Shown: piece after piece, positions 8,494 through 16,292 of the stretch | Position numbering within the stretch: the stretch's first letter is position 1 | Layout: every line of letters starts with the position of its first letter | Origin: Streptomyces sp. NRRL S-87 | Lineage (GTDB): Bacteria > Actinomycetota > Actinomycetes > Streptomycetales > Streptomycetaceae | Length of the DNA stretch: 64,000 nt | Direction: 5' to 3' | NCBI RefSeq assembly: GCF_000719335.1 | Contig: NZ_JOGB01000009.1 | Location: forward strand, 124,001 to 188,000 | Notes under the pieces: generated by a model | The model's database searches: none | Told to the model about the DNA's origin: nothing | Seen by the model: only the letters and a program-made list of their open reading frames with translations | Program-made: the position numbers and the translations under genes

Positions 8494-9987
8494 TCAGACC
8501 TCGGCCGGGCGCGCCTTCCGCGTCGGGCTCTTCGGCAGCGCGAGCCGGATCTCCTCGCGCAGGTCGTCGATCCGCCCGTACCCCGCGTACTGCCCGGTGA
8601 GCCGGTACATCTCGCGCAGCCGGTCCCACGTCCGGTGCGAGGAGGTCTCCCCCATCGACACCAGGGCGAGCCGTGCGTAGCGGTCGGCCTGCTCGGGGTC
8701 GTCGGCGATGAAACACGCCGAGGCCATCGACAGGTAGTCGAAGATCTGTGAGCGCTGGTAGCCGGTGCCGCGCAGCCGCAGCGCCTCCAGGGCGTGCCGC
8801 TTGGCGACGGGGGCCGCCGACGGGTCGTGGTCGGCCAGCGTGCGGTACGCCAGCGCCTGCATGCCGTGCATGTCCGCGTCGTCGAAGTGCTGCATCCAAC
8901 TCGGCGGCGGGACGTCGTTCTTGTCCGAGACGAACAGGTCCTCGGCCTCGCCGAGGGTGCGCCGCATCGCCTGCCCGCGGCCCATCGCCGCCTGCGCCCA
9001 CGCCTCGACGGTGTGCAGCATGGCGCGGGTGCGCGGCAGGGTGCGCTCCCCGGAACCGGACTGGGCCAGCTTCATCAGGTCGAGGGCCTCGTGCGGCTTG
9101 CCCAGGTGCACCATCTGGCGGGCCGCCCGGGACAGGGCCTCGCCGGCCCGCGGGCGGTCACCGCCCTCGCGGGCGGCGTGCGCGGCGATGATGAAGTACT
9201 TCTGCGCGGTGGGCTCCAGCCCCACGTCGTGGGACATCCAGCCGGCGAGCACCGCCAGGTTGGCCGCGACGCCCCACAGCCGGCGCTGGAGGTGCTCGGG
9301 GTGGCGGTACGCGAGCATCCCGCCCACTTCGTTGAGCTGGCCCACGACGGCCTTGCGTTGGAGGCCGCCGCCACGCGAGGCGTCCCAGGCCCGGAAGACC
9401 TCGACGGAGCGCTCCAGGGCCTCGATCTCCTGCGAACCGATGGGGGCGGCCTCGTACCGGTCGTAGCCGGCCGGGTCGGCGTGGAGGGGGTCGTTGAAGC
9501 GGGGGGCGTCCATCGACAGGGCCGGGTCCGTGTGCAGCCAGTCGTGCATGTGGCCGCTGATGGCGGAGCCGGCGGTGAGCGCGGCACCCGCGCCCATCAG
9601 TCCGCGTCGGTTGAGCATGAGGTCCATTCCCGTGAATTCGGTGAGGACCGCGGCCGTCCGCTCCGGCGCCCACGGCAACCCGTCGGGGTTGTCCTTCGCC
9701 CCGCCCGGCTGCCGCCTGCTGGTGCGCCCTGGTCTTGCGAACCCGAGGTCCTCGATGGTCACGACACGACCGAGTCGCTCGGTGAACAGGGCGGCCAGCA
9801 CCGACGGCACGGGTTCGCGGGGGCTCTCCCCCATGTCGATCCAGCGCCGCACCCGCGAGGTGTCGGTGGCAAGCTGGTGGTGGCCCATGGCCGCCGCCTG
9901 CCGGTTGACCAGCCTCGCGAGTTCTCCCTTGGACCACCCGGCGAGGCCGAAGAGGTCGTTCAGGCGGGTGTTGGGTCCTCTGCTCAC
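8494..9987 (-). CDS. NsdA/NsdB-like TPR regulatory protein
   Basis: About 497 residues. The N-terminal 100 residues (GPNTRLNDLFGLAGWSKGEL, ATDTSRVRRWIDMGE, VLAALFTERLGRVVTIEDLG) form an XRE-like helix-turn-helix region typical of the Streptomyces family that includes NsdA and NsdB, negative regulators of differentiation and antibiotic production. The rest is helical and TPR-like (AREGGDRPRAGEALSRAARQMVHLGKPHEALDLM). The frame opens at a GTG at 10020, but the GTG at 9987 has a G-rich ribosome-binding site nearby and starts at conserved sequence, so it was chosen. The family assignment is firm; which paralogue it is cannot be decided. Confidence 0.8.
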   Translation of the reverse strand: MSRGPNTRLNDLFGLAGWSKGELARLVNRQAAAMGHHQLATDTSRVRRWIDMGESPREPVPSVLAALFTERLGRVVTIEDLGFARPGRTSRRQPGGAKDNPDGLPWAPERTAAVLTEFTGMDLMLNRRGLMGAGAALTAGSAISGHMHDWLHTDPALSMDAPRFNDPLHADPAGYDRYEAAPIGSQEIEALERSVEVFRAWDASRGGGLQRKAVVGQLNEVGGMLAYRHPEHLQRRLWGVAANLAVLAGWMSHDVGLEPTAQKYFIIAAHAAREGGDRPRAGEALSRAARQMVHLGKPHEALDLMKLAQSGSGERTLPRTRAMLHTVEAWAQAAMGRGQAMRRTLGEAEDLFVSDKNDVPPPSWMQHFDDADMHGMQALAYRTLADHDPSAAPVAKRHALEALRLRGTGYQRSQIFDYLSMASACFIADDPEQADRYARLALVSMGETSSHRTWDRLREMYRLTGQYAGYGRIDDLREEIRLALPKSPTRKARPAEV

Positions 9988-10049
9988 GTCAAGCCCCCAG
10001 GTTCTCGGCTGACTTGACACTAACCCCCGGTCAGATGCCGAGCGACTAT

Positions 10050-10079
10050 TCGCCAGGGTTCGCCAGGGTCCGCCAGATG
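10050..10079. promoter_or_regulatory. Three 10-bp direct repeats upstream of the NsdA-like gene
   Basis: TCGCCAGGGT (10050-10059), TCGCCAGGGT (10060-10069) and CCGCCAGATG (10070-10079) are head to tail with a period of one helical turn. They lie in the divergent promoter region between the NsdA-like gene and the APH-like gene, a layout typical of cooperative regulator sites. Confidence 0.4.
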
Positions 10080-10252
10080 GTACGCAACGGTCCGCCGGGT
10101 GTCAGGTAGGAATGCGCCTTCCCGACCCGGTCCACCGGCCGGCACTCCCCAGGGTGTCGCGGAATCCCATGGTTCCCCATGGTGCTCTCCGTGGGGTGCC
10201 GGGGCGGGAAGCGTACGCAACTCGTCGGCGCACGAAGGGATACGTATTCATC

Positions 10253-11389
10253 ATGTACGCAGCATCGTCCTCCGTGACCGCCCCGACCCGACCGCACCGC
10301 ACCTTCCAGGCCGGCGGCGGCCCCTTCCTCGATCCCGGCCGCGGCGCGGCCGTGCCGGTGCAGGGCGCCGTGCGGGCCCGGCGGATGCCGGGGGCCGCGG
10401 CGCAGCCGCTGAGCGGCAGACTCGACCTGTCCGGCCCGCAGGGTGCGCAACTGCGCGCCGCGCTCGCCTCGGTGCACCGGATCTGCCCGGAGTTCGCCCC
10501 CGTCCAGGTGCTGCGCAGGAGCGCCCGGTCGGTCCTGCTGGTGGGGACCACAGGACGGACGACCGCGGTCGCCAAGGTTTTACTGGACCACTCGCCGGAG
10601 TGGACCGAGCGGTACCGCCACGAAATAGCGGTATACCGCGCGTTCGTCCGGCATCGTCCGCCGGTACGGGTGCCGCGTCTGATCGCCGCCGACCCGGAGA
10701 ACTGCACCCTGGTCGTGGAACGGATGCCCGGGCGCGTGGCGGCCCTGCAGCGGCATCCGGTGGAGGCGCCGCCGCGCGCCGACGTACGGGCCGCACTGGG
10801 CGCCGTGTGCCGGGTCAACCAGTGGCGCCCGCCGGCCGAGTTGTTCGGCCGGCCGCTGGACTACGGCTCGCGGATCGCGCGGTACCACGAGCTGGGGCTG
10901 CTGACCGACCGTGACCGCGGCGACCTGCAGAAGCTGCTGCACGGCCTGGCCGTGGCCGGCCCCGGCGGGCGGCTGCCGCGCCAGTTCAACCACGGCGACG
11001 CGCTGCTGTCGAACCTCCTGCTCTCCCCCGCCGGGCCGGTGCTCCTCGACTGGGAGCACGCGGGCTGGTACCTGCCCGGGTACGACCTGGCGACCCTGTG
11101 GACCGTACTGGGCGACGCGCCCGCGGCCCGGCGCCAGATCAGCCAGCTCGCGCAGGCCGCGGGGCCGCTGTCGCAGGACGCGTTCCTCGTGAACCTGATG
11201 CTCGTGCTGACGCGGGAGATCCGTACGTACGAGACCGCCGTCCAGAGGTCGATGCACGGGACCGGACCGAGTGCGCCCACGGCGGGCGGGCTCAGCAGCG
11301 GTGAGGAGCAGCGGCTGCTGCTGCGGCGGCTGCACGACGACTGCGGGATGGCCCGCAGGGCGGTCCGGGCGGCGGTCGGCACGCGCTGA
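10253..11389 (+). CDS. Aminoglycoside phosphotransferase (APH)-fold kinase
   Basis: 378-residue small-molecule or protein kinase of the APH family. The catalytic loop and metal site are intact: [13 protein letters not shown] gives the HGD...N motif and VLLDWEHAG the downstream aspartate. The N-terminal lobe carries [13 protein letters not shown] with the probable ATP-contacting lysine. The phosphate acceptor is unknown; the family covers antibiotic resistance enzymes but also many housekeeping kinases, so this should not be read as a resistance gene. The ATG at 10253 was preferred to the frame opening at 10112. A perfect inverted repeat follows the stop at 11422-11458. Confidence 0.8.
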   Translation: MYAASSSVTAPTRPHRTFQAGGGPFLDPGRGAAVPVQGAVRARRMPGAAAQPLSGRLDLSGPQGAQLRAALASVHRICPEFAPVQVLRRSARSVLLVGTTGRTTAVAKVLLDHSPEWTERYRHEIAVYRAFVRHRPPVRVPRLIAADPENCTLVVERMPGRVAALQRHPVEAPPRADVRAALGAVCRVNQWRPPAELFGRPLDYGSRIARYHELGLLTDRDRGDLQKLLHGLAVAGPGGRLPRQFNHGDALLSNLLLSPAGPVLLDWEHAGWYLPGYDLATLWTVLGDAPAARRQISQLAQAAGPLSQDAFLVNLMLVLTREIRTYETAVQRSMHGTGPSAPTAGGLSSGEEQRLLLRRLHDDCGMARRAVRAAVGTR

Positions 11390-11421
11390 CCTCCGGCCGC
11401 CGAGGGGCGGCGGCAAGGGAC

Positions 11422-11458
11422 GTCAAGGCATACGCGCTACCCCCGCGTATGCCTTGAC
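11422..11458. promoter_or_regulatory. 15-bp perfect inverted repeat (terminator or operator)
   Basis: GTCAAGGCATACGCG (11422-11436) is repeated in inverted form at 11444-11458 around a 7-base spacer. No T-run follows, and the right arm contains TTGAC of a possible -35 box, so it may be an operator for the KstD-like gene 95 bases downstream as well as, or instead of, a terminator for the APH-like gene. Confidence 0.6.
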
Positions 11459-11552
11459 TTGTCTTGTCGCCGCGAGCACGGTGCTGACGCCCCGCATATG
11501 CTGACGCTCCATCAGGAGCCGTCGCCCGCCCTCGCGTCCGCCGGAGCCGCCC

Positions 11553-13343
11553 ATGTCCGCACGTGCCGCACGACCGTCCCGCCGTACCGTGCTCGCCGGC
11601 ACGGGTGCCGGAGTCATCACCGCCGGCCTGCCGGCCGCCGCCGCCCGGGCGACCGCAGCCGGGACGACCGGCGCCGGGACGGACGAGACCCCCGTCCTGG
11701 GCGAGTACGACGTCGTGGTCGTCGGCTCCGGTGCCGCCGGCATGACGGCCGCCCTGACCGCCGCCCACCGCGGCCTGAGCTGCGTGGTCGTCGAGAAGGC
11801 CGGCACCTTCGGCGGCTCCGCGGCCCGCTCCGGCGCCGGCATCTGGCTGCCGAACAACAGCGTCATCCTCGCGGCCGGTGTGCCGGACACCCCCGACAAG
11901 GCCGCCCGGTACCTCGCCGCCGTGGTCGGACCCGACGTGCCGGCCGCACGGCAGCAGGCCTTCCTCGCCAACGGGCCCCGGATGCTCGACTTCGTCATGG
12001 CCAACAGCCCCCTGCGGTTCCGCTACATGGAGGGTTACAGCGACTACTACCCCGATCTGCCGGGCGGGTTGGCCGGCGGTCGCAGCATCGAGCCGGACCA
12101 GATCGACGGCAACGTCCTCGGCGCCGAACTGGCGCACCTGAACCCGGCGTACATGCCCGTCCCGGCCGGCATGGTGGTCTTCAGCGCCGACTACAAGTGG
12201 CTCACCCTGGCCGCCGTGAACGCCAAGGGCCTGGCGGTCTCCACCGAGTGCCTGGCCCGCGGCACGAAGGCCGCCCTGCTCGGGCAGAAGCCGCTCACCA
12301 TGGGCCAGGCCCTGGCCGCCGGCCTGCGGGCCGGGCTGATGCGGGCCGGGGTCCCGGTGTGGCTCGACACGCCGCTGGCCGATCTGGTGCAGGACGCCTC
12401 CGGAGCGGTGACGGGCGTGGTCGTCGAGCAGGGCGGGGTACGGGGCGTCGTACGGGCCCGGCGCGGGGTGGTGGTCGGCTCGGGCGGCTTCGAGCACAAC
12501 GCGTCGATGCGCGCCCAGTACCAGCAGCAGCCCATCGGCACCGCGTGGACGGTGGGCGCCAAGGAGAACACCGGCGACGGCATCAGGGCCGGGCAGCGCG
12601 CGGGCGCGGCGCTGGCGCTGATGGAGGACGCGTGGTGGGGGCCGGCGATCCCGCTGCCGGAGGAGCCGTACTTCTGCCTGGCCGAACGGACCCTGCCGGG
12701 CGGCCTGGTCGTGAACCAGGCGGGCGCACGCTTCGTCAACGAGGCCGCGCCGTACAGCGACGTGGTGCACGTGATGTACGAGAAGGACCGGTCCGGCGGG
12801 CACATCCCGGCCTGGCTGATCGTCGATCAGAACTACCGCAACCGCTACTTGTTCAAGGACGTCGCGCCGACCTTCGTGTTCCCCGACTCCTGGTACGCGT
12901 CGGGGGCGGTGCGCAGGGCGTGGAGCCTGGACGCGCTGGCGCAGCAGATCGGGGTCCCGGCGGCCGCGCTCAAGGCCGCGGTCAACCGGTTCAACGGGCA
13001 GGCCTGGTCGGGCACGGACCCCGACCAGCACCGGGGCGACTCGGCGTACGACCACTACTACACCGACCCCGCGGTCTGCCCGAACTCGTGCCTGGCACCG
13101 CTGTGGCTGCCGCCCTACTACGCCTTCAAGATCGTGCCGGGCGACCTGGGGACGAAGGGCGGCATGGTCACGGACGCGCGGGCGCGGGTGCTGCGCGCGG
13201 ACGGCTCGGTGATCCGGGGGTTGTACGCGGCCGGGAACGCCAGCGCGGCCGTGATGGGGCACAGCTATGCCGGGGCGGGGTCGACGATCGGGCCCGCGAT
13301 GACCTTCGGCTACGTCGCGGCGAACGACATCGCGGGCGGGTGA
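11553..13343 (+). CDS. kstD: 3-ketosteroid delta1-dehydrogenase-like FAD oxidoreductase with Tat-like leader
   Basis: 596 residues. A Rossmann FAD site follows the leader (VVVGSGAAGMTAALTAAHRG). The C-terminal region IVPGDLGTKGGMVTDARARV, then GLYAAGNASAAVMGHSYAGAGSTIGPAMTFGY, closely follows the 3-ketosteroid delta1-dehydrogenase signature, so the predicted reaction is FAD-dependent 1,2-dehydrogenation of a 3-keto-steroid ring. Unlike textbook KstD, the protein begins with about 48 extra residues holding SRRTVLAG and an Ala-rich hydrophobic stretch resembling a Tat signal. It stands alone, but the acyl-CoA/steroid-type operons begin about 3 kb further on. Other members of the fumarate reductase/KstD family remain possible. 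Confidence 0.8.
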   Translation: MSARAARPSRRTVLAGTGAGVITAGLPAAAARATAAGTTGAGTDETPVLGEYDVVVVGSGAAGMTAALTAAHRGLSCVVVEKAGTFGGSAARSGAGIWLPNNSVILAAGVPDTPDKAARYLAAVVGPDVPAARQQAFLANGPRMLDFVMANSPLRFRYMEGYSDYYPDLPGGLAGGRSIEPDQIDGNVLGAELAHLNPAYMPVPAGMVVFSADYKWLTLAAVNAKGLAVSTECLARGTKAALLGQKPLTMGQALAAGLRAGLMRAGVPVWLDTPLADLVQDASGAVTGVVVEQGGVRGVVRARRGVVVGSGGFEHNASMRAQYQQQPIGTAWTVGAKENTGDGIRAGQRAGAALALMEDAWWGPAIPLPEEPYFCLAERTLPGGLVVNQAGARFVNEAAPYSDVVHVMYEKDRSGGHIPAWLIVDQNYRNRYLFKDVAPTFVFPDSWYASGAVRRAWSLDALAQQIGVPAAALKAAVNRFNGQAWSGTDPDQHRGDSAYDHYYTDPAVCPNSCLAPLWLPPYYAFKIVPGDLGTKGGMVTDARARVLRADGSVIRGLYAAGNASAAVMGHSYAGAGSTIGPAMTFGYVAANDIAGG

Positions 13344-13357
13344 GCGCCGGTGGCGCG

Positions 13358-13381
13358 GACCGGCGACGCCGCGCGCCGGTC
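13358..13381. terminator. Hairpin between convergent genes
   Basis: GACCGGCG (13358-13365) pairs with CGCCGGTC (13374-13381) around an 8-base loop, in the 52-base gap between the KstD-like gene and the convergent small conserved gene. Confidence 0.5.
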
Positions 13382-13395
13382 GGTCCGGCCGCGCC

Positions 13396-13896
13396 TCAGC
13401 CGGTCTGGAAGAGCTCCGCCGGGAGCGGCTTCAGGAGCGCGTACAGGTCGTCCGTGATCGGCCGGTCCCAGCTGGCGATCGTCACGAGGACGTTGTCGCT
13501 GCGGTCGAACTGGACGCACGAGATGCGGCTCTCGGAGAGCTTGATCCGCCGCACGATGAGGAGGTTGTCGCCCTGCATGACGGGGACGTCCTCGGTGCCG
13601 GTGACCTCGACCTCCTCGTCGTTCTCCAGGGCGGCCAGCAGCTGGGACACCTCGAAGGGGACCTGCTTGTCGGCCAGCTCGCGGGCGGGCGAGCCCTCGG
13701 GCAGGTTGCCGATGATCATCGCGGGGCCGCGGCCGCCGAACAGGTCGTAGCGCAGGAAGACGCCCTGGCAGCTGCCGTCGGGGGCCGGGAGCAGACCGGC
13801 CCCGAGGTTGCCGGGCCAGTCCTCCGGGTCCATGGCCAGGACGTCGAAGTCCGGGCCCGCGGGAGTGGCGGCGCTGCGGCGGCGGAGGAAGGACAT
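13396..13896 (-). CDS. Conserved protein of unknown function
   Basis: Acidic 166-residue soluble protein with no signal peptide or transmembrane segment. It starts MSFLRRR, has LRYDLFGGRGPAMIIGNLPEGS in the middle and ends in a mixed alpha/beta region (RRIKLSESRISCVQFDRSDNVLVTIASWDRPITDDLY). It looks like a well-folded, conserved Streptomyces protein, but I do not recognise a family or function. It is convergent with the KstD-like gene and is followed upstream by a G-rich gap without genes (13897-14120). Confidence 0.75.
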   Translation of the reverse strand: MSFLRRRSAATPAGPDFDVLAMDPEDWPGNLGAGLLPAPDGSCQGVFLRYDLFGGRGPAMIIGNLPEGSPARELADKQVPFEVSQLLAALENDEEVEVTGTEDVPVMQGDNLLIVRRIKLSESRISCVQFDRSDNVLVTIASWDRPITDDLYALLKPLPAELFQTG

Positions 13897-14120
13897 GCGG
13901 CCATGGTACGGGTCGGGCGGGTGTTTCCGGGTGCGGGGTGCGTTGCGGCCGCCCAGGACGTCGCCAGGGGGCCGGACGGGGCCTTGCCGCGGCGGCCCGG
14001 CGGGCCGTGCGGGCCGGGTGCTCGGGGCGGCTCGGGCGGGTGCCCCGGGGCGGCCGAGGCCTGGTGCCGGGCCGGTTCGGGCCCGCGCGCCGGGGGCTCA
14101 GGCCTGTTTCCGGGGCCGGC

Positions 14121-14537
14121 TCAGGCCTGCGTCCCGGCGGCCGAGCGGGCGGCGAGGGCTTCGAGGAGGGCCACCGCCTCGGACGCCCGGTCGACCGGTA
14201 CGAAGAGGTGGTCGTGGTGGTAGCCGGCGATCACGTTGCAGCTCAGCCCCGCCGCTGCGAGCTCCCGGGCGAAGGCGCCGGTCAGCCCCACCGCCTCCAG
14301 GGCGGAGTGGATGCGGAGGGTGATCCAGCCGGCCACGTAGTCGTAGGGCAGCCGCTCCGCGTCGGCCTCCTCCTGGCGCAGTACGAGGGTGAGCCCCTCG
14401 GCCTCGGCGACGGTGGCCACGGGGTGCACGCCCGGCGGGACGGAGCTGCCGGCCACCGTGCAGAAGACGTACCGGCCGGGGTTCAGTTCCGGGCGCATGC
14501 CGCCGAGGAGCTTGGTGAGGTCGCTTTCGCCGCTCAT
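14121..14537 (-). CDS. ACT domain-containing protein (CASTOR-like)
   Basis: 138 residues made of two ACT-like modules. The C-terminal part (LRIHSALEAVGLTGAFARELAAAGLSCNVIAGYHHDHLFVPVDRASEAVALLEAL) is characteristic of stand-alone ACT proteins related to the CASTOR amino-acid-binding fold. It likely binds an amino acid as a regulatory ligand. It lies 80 bases downstream of the threonine dehydratase gene on the same strand; that enzyme lacks its own ACT domain, so a regulatory partnership is attractive but unproven. Confidence 0.85.
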   Translation of the reverse strand: MSGESDLTKLLGGMRPELNPGRYVFCTVAGSSVPPGVHPVATVAEAEGLTLVLRQEEADAERLPYDYVAGWITLRIHSALEAVGLTGAFARELAAAGLSCNVIAGYHHDHLFVPVDRASEAVALLEALAARSAAGTQA

Positions 14538-14617
14538 GGGCGCAGCATAGGTCCACGTGGACCGGGGCCGGCTGATCCGCCGGCCCCCCTTTTAAGCCCG
14601 GCCGCCCCGGACACCCC

Positions 14618-15598
14618 CTAAGCCCGGCCGCCGAGGAGGAGCTGGGCGAAGCGGGCCAGGTCGATGTTGCCGCCGGAGACGATGACGCCGACGCGGGCGC
14701 CGGGCAGTTCGTGGGCCATGTTGCGCAGGGCCGCGAGCCCGAGGCAGCCAGTGGGCTCCACGACCAGCTTGAGGTAGGTGGCGAACAGCCGCATCGACGC
14801 CACGAGTTCGTCGTCGGCGGCGGTCGTGACCTCCACCTTCTCGCGGGACAGGATCTCGAACGGCAGCTCCCCGATGTGCTGGGTCTGCGCGCCGTCCGCG
14901 ATGGTCTGGGGGGTGTCGATGTGCACGATGCGGCCCTCGGCGAGCGAGCGCAGGCCGTCGTCGCCCGCCTCGGGCTCGACGCCGACCAGCCGGCAGCGGG
15001 GTGCGAGGGCGCGGGCCGACAGCGTGGAGCCGGACAGGAGCCCGCCGCCGCCCAGCGGCACGAACAGCGCGTCGAGTTCGCCGGCCTCCTCGAACAGCTC
15101 CTTCGCGGCCGTGCCCTGCCCGGCGATGATGTGCGGGTGGTCGTACGGGGGGATCAGCGTGAGACCGCGCTCCTCGGCCAGGGTGCGGCCGATCTCCTCG
15201 CGGTCCTCCGAGTAGCGGTCGTACGTGACGACCTGCCCCCCGTAGCCCTTGGTGGCGGCCACCTTCGCGGCCGGGGCGTCCAGCGGCATCACGATGGTGG
15301 CGGGGATGCCGAGCAGGCGGGCGGCCAGGGCGACGGCCTGGGCGTGGTTGCCGGAGGAGTACGCGACCACGCCGGCGGCGCGCTGGGCGGGGGTGAACCG
15401 GGACAGGGCGTTGAAGGCCCCGCGGAACTTGAAGGCGCCCATGCGTTGGAAGCTCTCGCACTTGAACAGCACGTCGAGGCCCAGCTGTTCGTTGACCTGC
15501 CGGGAGCGCATGACCGGGGTGCGGTGGGCGTGCCCCTCGATCCGCAGCGCGGCCTCGGCCACGTCGTCGTACGTCGGAACGGTGACGGGGTCGGTCAT
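14618..15598 (-). CDS. Threonine/serine dehydratase (PLP-dependent, catabolic type)
   Basis: 326-residue fold-type II PLP enzyme predicted to deaminate L-threonine (or serine) to 2-oxobutyrate (or pyruvate). GAFKFRGAFNAL carries the PLP-binding lysine, YSSGNHAQAVALAA the phosphate-binding SxGN loop, and VPLGGGGLLSG the glycine loop. The C-terminal ACT regulatory domain of biosynthetic IlvA is absent, as in TdcB-like catabolic enzymes; a separate ACT protein follows in the same direction. The ATG at 15598 directly follows a GTG at 15601, and either may be used. Confidence 0.9.
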   Translation of the reverse strand: MTDPVTVPTYDDVAEAALRIEGHAHRTPVMRSRQVNEQLGLDVLFKCESFQRMGAFKFRGAFNALSRFTPAQRAAGVVAYSSGNHAQAVALAARLLGIPATIVMPLDAPAAKVAATKGYGGQVVTYDRYSEDREEIGRTLAEERGLTLIPPYDHPHIIAGQGTAAKELFEEAGELDALFVPLGGGGLLSGSTLSARALAPRCRLVGVEPEAGDDGLRSLAEGRIVHIDTPQTIADGAQTQHIGELPFEILSREKVEVTTAADDELVASMRLFATYLKLVVEPTGCLGLAALRNMAHELPGARVGVIVSGGNIDLARFAQLLLGGRA

Positions 15599-15776
15599 CA
15601 CGCGGGCCCTTCTTGCCGCGTGGGGGCGGCCTCGCTCGCGGCCGGGGCCTCGGCGATCGCCCGTACCGGATCCATGCGGGACATTTTAGTCGCCGCCCGA
15701 ACCTGCCGCCGGGGCGGCCCTGAGCCGACGCGCCGGGCCGGCACCTGGCCCCCGGCCACCGGCCGTCCAGTGCGGG

Positions 15777-15890
15777 CCGTCCCGGGGTGCGTGGGTCCCC
15801 TCGGCGCGTGAGCCGGTACGGCCTGCCGGGCCTGCCTCCGGACCAGCCTGCCCTCCTGCCTCAGCGCCTCCCCCACACACCACGGGGCGG
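15777..15890. repeat. Dispersed intergenic repeat, copy 1 (both ends, diverged)
   Basis: A 114-bp element in the gap between the threonine dehydratase and DUF397 genes. Its right end, read on the reverse strand from 15890, matches the left end of the 30308 copy: GTGGTGTGTGGGGGAGGCGC, then GCAGGCTGG-CCGGAGGCAGGCC. Its left end (GTGGGTCCCCTCGGCGC at about 15791-15807) matches the other end type of the family. It is shorter than the 30308 copy and more diverged in the middle. Confidence 0.75.
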
Positions 15891-15936
15891 CACTCCCGTG
15901 AGTCGGTGACCCGGGCGTCGAGACGCCCCCTGGGCG

Positions 15937-16164
15937 TCAGGTGAGGTCGAACTCGCCCTCGCGGGCGCCCAGGACGAAGGCCCGCCACTCGTCCGGGGCG
16001 AAGATCAGGGAGGGGCTCTCGGGGCGCTCGCTGTTGCGCATCGCGATGAATCCCTCGACGAACGCGATCTGGACGTCCCCCGCCCCCTGGCTGCTGGACT
16101 GCCAGTCCGCGTTGCTCAGGTCCAGGTCCGGCTTGCCCCACCCGGTCATCGGCTGAATGGTCAT
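15937..16164 (-). CDS. DUF397 domain protein
   Basis: 75-residue protein of the DUF397 family, abundant in Streptomyces. It shows the signature order W-x-SS (DWQSSSQG), a middle strand pair (VQIAFVEGFIAMRNSE) and the C-terminal LIFAPDEWRAFVLGAREGEFD. Such proteins usually sit beside an XRE-type Scr1-like regulator and may act as its small partner or antagonist. No such regulator is adjacent here, so this copy is an orphan. The start ATG at 16164 precedes the conserved part; longer open frames upstream are shadows. Confidence 0.85.
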   Translation of the reverse strand: MTIQPMTGWGKPDLDLSNADWQSSSQGAGDVQIAFVEGFIAMRNSERPESPSLIFAPDEWRAFVLGAREGEFDLT

Positions 16165-16254
16165 GCTGGCTCCCTCCGGTCGCTTGCGTCGTCCGGTGGC
16201 CCAGGGTAGCGACGCGACCGGGTGCCGGACAGATCGCCGCGGTGGGCCCCCGGC

Positions 16255-16284
16255 GCCGCCCGTACGTCCGTACGAACGGGCGGC
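16255..16284 (-). terminator. Terminator of the lipid catabolic operon
   Basis: GCCGCCCGT (16255-16263) pairs perfectly with ACGGGCGGC (16276-16284). It begins 9 bases past the stop codon of the last thiolase-like gene in the minus-strand operon. Confidence 0.65.
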
Positions 16285-16292
16285 CGCGGGCG

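Noticed and set aside
10253..11389. Aminoglycoside resistance gene
   Set aside because: The APH fold alone does not show resistance; the sequence does not match a known resistance enzyme that I recognise and no antibiotic cluster is near.
11292..13262. 656-codon minus-strand frame opposite the KstD-like gene
   Set aside because: Shadow frame; the plus strand has the full FAD-enzyme signature.
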